Shown here in pieces: positions 6,439 through 8,222 of a DNA stretch of 8,222 nt. Under the pieces are notes generated by a model. The model had not been told where the DNA came from and searched no databases. It saw nothing but the letters and a program-made list of their open reading frames with translations. Numbering within the stretch: position 1 is the stretch's first letter; each line of letters begins with the position of its first letter. The DNA is taken from positions 1 to 8,222 of the forward strand of contig CAMWQF010000115.1 of the NCBI GenBank assembly GCA_947176285.1, given 5' to 3'. This DNA comes from an uncultured Porphyromonadaceae bacterium (lineage in GTDB: Bacteria > Bacteroidota > Bacteroidia > Bacteroidales > Muribaculaceae). Both the position numbers and the translations under genes were made by a program.

Positions 6439-6457
6439 GTAATACCCTCGGTATTAC
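6439..6457. repeat. Perfect hairpin between the tRNA and cdd promoters
   Basis: GTAATACC (6439-6446) and GGTATTAC (6450-6457) form a perfect 8-bp stem with loop CTC. The site lies 18 bp beyond the tRNA -33 element and 85 bp before the cdd start. A T-run precedes it on the + strand and none follows on either strand in terminator position, so a terminator is unlikely. It could be an operator for a dimeric regulator, or a further 3-nt-loop palindrome like those at 6143-6229. Confidence 0.6.
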
Positions 6458-6480
6458 CACTCAACCGAAAACACCGACAA

Positions 6481-6514
6481 TTTGTTAGTAATGTAGACGC
6501 GGGCAAATAATTTG
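6481..6514 (+). promoter_or_regulatory. Weak candidate promoter for cdd
   Basis: TTTG at 6481-6484 and TAATTTG at 6508-6514 resemble the Bacteroidetes -33 and -7 elements, but the -7 box is one base short of TAnnTTTG and the spacer is 23 bp. A start near 6520 would leave a leader of about 20 nt before the cdd ATG. It is the best match I found in this gap. Confidence 0.3.
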
Positions 6515-6541
6515 CTGCGCGTGATCATAATTTTTCATACC

Positions 6542-7039
6542 ATGAAAGAAAATAAAATAGAAATAACATATAAGTCCGTAGCCCCCGAGGAATTGTCAGT
6601 CGACGACCGGGAACTGATCTCAAAGGCAAAGGAGATGACCTACCGCAGTTATGCGCCTTATTCGCGATTTCACGTAGGAGCGGCTATCCGTATGGCAGAC
6701 GGCTCAATCGTAGCCGGTTCCAACCAAGAGAATGCAGCATATCCTTCCGGCATATGCGCAGAGAGAAATGCCTGTTGGCAAGCATCGGCACTCAATCCCG
6801 GCATGGGGATGAAAAAAATTGCCATAGCGGCGCGCAATGTAGGGGAAATGCCTAAGGGCAAGGAAGATGAAGCAAAGTTTCAGTCAAGTCCAATTTCTCC
6901 TTGCGGTGCATGCCGCCAAGCACTCCTGGAATATGAACATCTTTATGGACCAATAGAAGTGATTCTCTTCGGAGCAGACAATACATATGTGTTTCCGTCT
7001 ATTTCCTCACTCCTCCCCTTCTCATTCACAGAATTTTAA
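6542..7039 (+). CDS. cdd: Cytidine deaminase
   Basis: Zinc enzyme of 165 aa that hydrolyses cytidine and deoxycytidine to uridine and deoxyuridine plus ammonia (EC 3.5.4.5) in pyrimidine salvage; cytosolic. Seen: substrate-pocket segment Y-S-R-F-H-V-G-A-A-I (40-49), ligand-contact N61 and E63 in S-N-Q-E-N-A-A-Y-P-S-G, the zinc/catalytic motif C72-A-E74 with Glu as proton shuttle, and the second zinc motif P-C-G-A-C (120-124) giving C121 and C124. Three Cys zinc ligands indicate the tetrameric class. It is longer than the roughly 130-aa Bacillus enzyme because of an N-terminal extension and an insert near 102-115. Start: ATG 6542 is chosen; an in-frame TTG at 6512 would add ten residues without family similarity. 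era begins 21 nt downstream, so the two are probably co-transcribed. Confidence 0.95.
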   Translation: MKENKIEITYKSVAPEELSVDDRELISKAKEMTYRSYAPYSRFHVGAAIRMADGSIVAGSNQENAAYPSGICAERNACWQASALNPGMGMKKIAIAARNVGEMPKGKEDEAKFQSSPISPCGACRQALLEYEHLYGPIEVILFGADNTYVFPSISSLLPFSFTEF

Positions 7040-7060
7040 TTGAAAAACACAAATAATATT

Positions 7061-8008
7061 ATGGAAGAAATCAAAAACACATCCGACATGGAGAATGCTC
7101 CTGTCGCTACGCCTGAATATACCGGAACTCACCGTGCCGGATTCGTAAATATCGTAGGTAATCCTAACGTAGGGAAGTCTACTTTGATGAACGATCTCGT
7201 TGGGGAACGCATATCTATCATCACTTCAAAGGCACAGACCACACGCCACCGCATCACAGGCATTGTCAACACACCGGAATATCAGATAGTATTCAGCGAC
7301 ACCCCCGGAGTTTTGAAGCCAAAATATAAACTTCAGGAATCAATGCTGGAGTTTTCAGAAGGCGCATTGACAGATGCCGATATCCTTCTCTATGTCACCG
7401 ATGTGGTGGAAGACCCTGAGAAGAATAAAGAATTTCTTGACCGAGTAGCAAAGGAAAAAGTTCCGGTGCTTCTCGTCATCAATAAAGTGGACCTTCTAAA
7501 GAATAATGAGGAACTCGAGGCTCTCGTAGAGGCTTGGAAAAATCGTCTGCCAAACGCAGAGGTGTTCCCCATAAGCGCAACGCAGAACTTCAATGTTGAA
7601 AACCTCAAGGCGCGTATCATCGAACTCCTTCCACCGTCGCCTCCATTCTTCGGTAAGGATGCTCTGACCGACAAGCCGATGCGTTTCTTTGTCACAGAGA
7701 TAATCCGCGAGAAACTTCTCTTGAATTATGACAAAGAAATTCCTTATTCAGCAGAAGTGCTCGTAGAGAAATTTGAAGAAAAGGAGAATTCCATCCATAT
7801 TATGGCTGTCATATACGTAGAGCGAGACACTCAAAAAGGTATTATTATCGGCAAGGGTGGCGAAAAAATTAAGAAAATCGGTATAGCCGCTCGTCAGGAC
7901 ATAGAGAAATTCTTCGACAAGAAGGTATATCTCGAACTCTTTGTCAAGGTAGAGAAAGATTGGCGAAACCGAGAGAATAAACTACGGCAGTTTGGATACA
8001 TCGAATAA
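7061..8008 (+). CDS. era: GTPase Era
   Basis: Essential GTPase, 315 aa, that binds the 3' end of 16S rRNA and helps mature the 30S subunit. GTPase motifs: G1 G-N-P-N-V-G-K-S (33-40), G2 in T-T-R-H-R (60-64), G3 D-T-P-G (80-83), G4 N-K-V-D (141-144) and G5 S-A-T (172-174). The C-terminal KH RNA-binding domain carries I-I-I-G-K-G-G-E-K-I (261-270) and ends in K-D-W-R-N-R-E-N-K-L-R-Q-F-G-Y. About 24 residues precede the usual beginning (H-R-A-G-F-V-N-I-V-G), a polar, low-similarity extension. Start: ATG 7061; an in-frame TTG at 7040 directly after the cdd stop is less likely, and ATG 7088 would shorten the extension to about 15 residues. der follows after 150 nt of repeats. Confidence 0.97.
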   Translation: MEEIKNTSDMENAPVATPEYTGTHRAGFVNIVGNPNVGKSTLMNDLVGERISIITSKAQTTRHRITGIVNTPEYQIVFSDTPGVLKPKYKLQESMLEFSEGALTDADILLYVTDVVEDPEKNKEFLDRVAKEKVPVLLVINKVDLLKNNEELEALVEAWKNRLPNAEVFPISATQNFNVENLKARIIELLPPSPPFFGKDALTDKPMRFFVTEIIREKLLLNYDKEIPYSAEVLVEKFEEKENSIHIMAVIYVERDTQKGIIIGKGGEKIKKIGIAARQDIEKFFDKKVYLELFVKVEKDWRNRENKLRQFGYIE

Positions 8009-8016
8009 TAATTTTG

Positions 8017-8151
8017 AATTGAGAATTTAGAATTGAGAATTAATATTTTTCTTGGAATAATTTAGAATTTCAAGACTTTAATTCTAAGGCAATAAGATTT
8101 CATCTTACCTACATAAAAAAATTCTAAATTCTCCATTCTAAATTCTAAATT
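8017..8151. repeat. Long inverted repeat built from AT-rich heptamers, era-der gap
   Basis: Seen directly: the left arm 8017-8041 and right arm 8127-8151 are reverse complements at 23 of 25 positions, separated by 85 nt. Each arm is itself a 7-bp tandem array: GAATTNA units start at 8016, 8023, 8030 and 8037, and AATTCTN-like units at 8120, 8127, 8134, 8141 and 8148. Read in one direction the units fit AKAATKN, the same consensus as the array at 3041-3089. The right array ends four bases before the der ATG. It could fold into a large hairpin in the der leader, or be a small non-autonomous mobile element; both are inference. Confidence 0.8.
8062..8087. repeat. Inner hairpin nested in the era-der inverted repeat
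   Basis: TTAGAATT (8062-8069) and AATTCTAA (8080-8087) form a perfect 8-bp stem with a 10-nt loop, nested between the long arms. The stem word contains the same AGAATT core as the heptamers. There is no T-run after it, so it is not a clear terminator for era. Confidence 0.6.
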
Positions 8152-8158
8152 ATAAACT

Positions 8159-8222
8159 ATGAGTAAGTTAGTAGCAATAGTAGGGCGGCCGAACGTGGGT
8201 AAATCCACGCTCTTCAACCGTT
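8159..8222 (+). CDS. der: GTPase Der (EngA), N-terminal fragment cut by the window end
   Basis: The first 21 codons, M-S-K-L-V-A-I-V-G-R-P-N-V-G-K-S-T-L-F-N-R, give the G1 (P-loop) motif G-R-P-N-V-G-K-S-T at residues 9-17 of the first of Der's two tandem GTPase domains. Der assists assembly of the 50S ribosomal subunit. The fragment is intact and stops only because the window ends at 8222. Position after era agrees with the identification. The start codon directly follows the right arm of the heptamer inverted repeat, so the der leader is likely structured. Confidence 0.9.
   Translation, partial: MSKLVAIVGRPNVGKSTLFNR

Noticed and set aside
6512..6541. TTG start extending cytidine deaminase by ten residues.
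   Set aside because: The added residues have no family similarity, and ATG 6542 gives a normal N-terminus.
7040..7060. TTG start extending Era by seven residues.
   Set aside because: It would begin directly after the cdd stop; ATG 7061 is a better start and the protein already has an N-terminal extension.
8009..8016. TAATTTTG match to the -7 promoter element just after era.
   Set aside because: The nearest TTTG upstream (7991-7994) leaves a 14-bp spacer, too short, and the match lies at the edge of the AT-rich repeat where such words arise by chance.

Overview
The window looks like chromosomal DNA from a member of the Bacteroidota, order Bacteroidales. The signs are two matches to the Bacteroidetes promoter (TTTG about 20 bp upstream of TAnnTTTG), mostly weak Shine-Dalgarno sequences, a TonB-dependent receptor paired with a DUF4249-type lipoprotein, a tRNA gene without encoded CCA, and era directly followed by der. 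A gut Muribaculaceae-like genome is my guess, but the sequence alone does not settle the family.

Positions 39-6109 hold one nutrient-uptake locus, all on the + strand. It starts with a lipoprotein substrate-binding protein (39-1178), a FecCD/BtuC-type permease (1305-2291) and its ABC ATPase (2339-3052). Then, behind a separate promoter, come a TonB-dependent outer-membrane receptor (3216-5279) and a DUF4249 lipoprotein (5285-6109). Together they would carry a ligand such as a siderophore, haem or a corrinoid from the cell surface through the outer membrane (receptor plus lipoprotein), across the periplasm (binding protein) and into the cytoplasm (permease plus ATPase). The ligand cannot be read from the sequence. 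TonB, ExbB and ExbD are not in the window.

Positions 6110-6541 are a repeat-rich gap. It holds three strong hairpins, a 16-bp tandem duplication, a tRNA-Arg(CCU) gene on the minus strand with its own promoter, and one more perfect hairpin. Positions 6542-8222 carry housekeeping genes on the + strand: cytidine deaminase (cdd), the ribosome-assembly GTPase era, and the first 21 codons of der, cut by the window end.

The genes are conventional; I see no clearly new enzyme or defence system. What stands out is the structure between genes. There are four tandem GC-rich hairpins each followed by AGTATT inside the ABC operon, a cluster of palindromes with 3-nt loops next to the tRNA, and two arrays of an AT-rich heptamer (consensus AKAATKN). 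One heptamer array overlaps the ATPase stop codon; the other is arranged as a long inverted repeat between era and der. These are the best candidates for undescribed repeat or regulatory elements.
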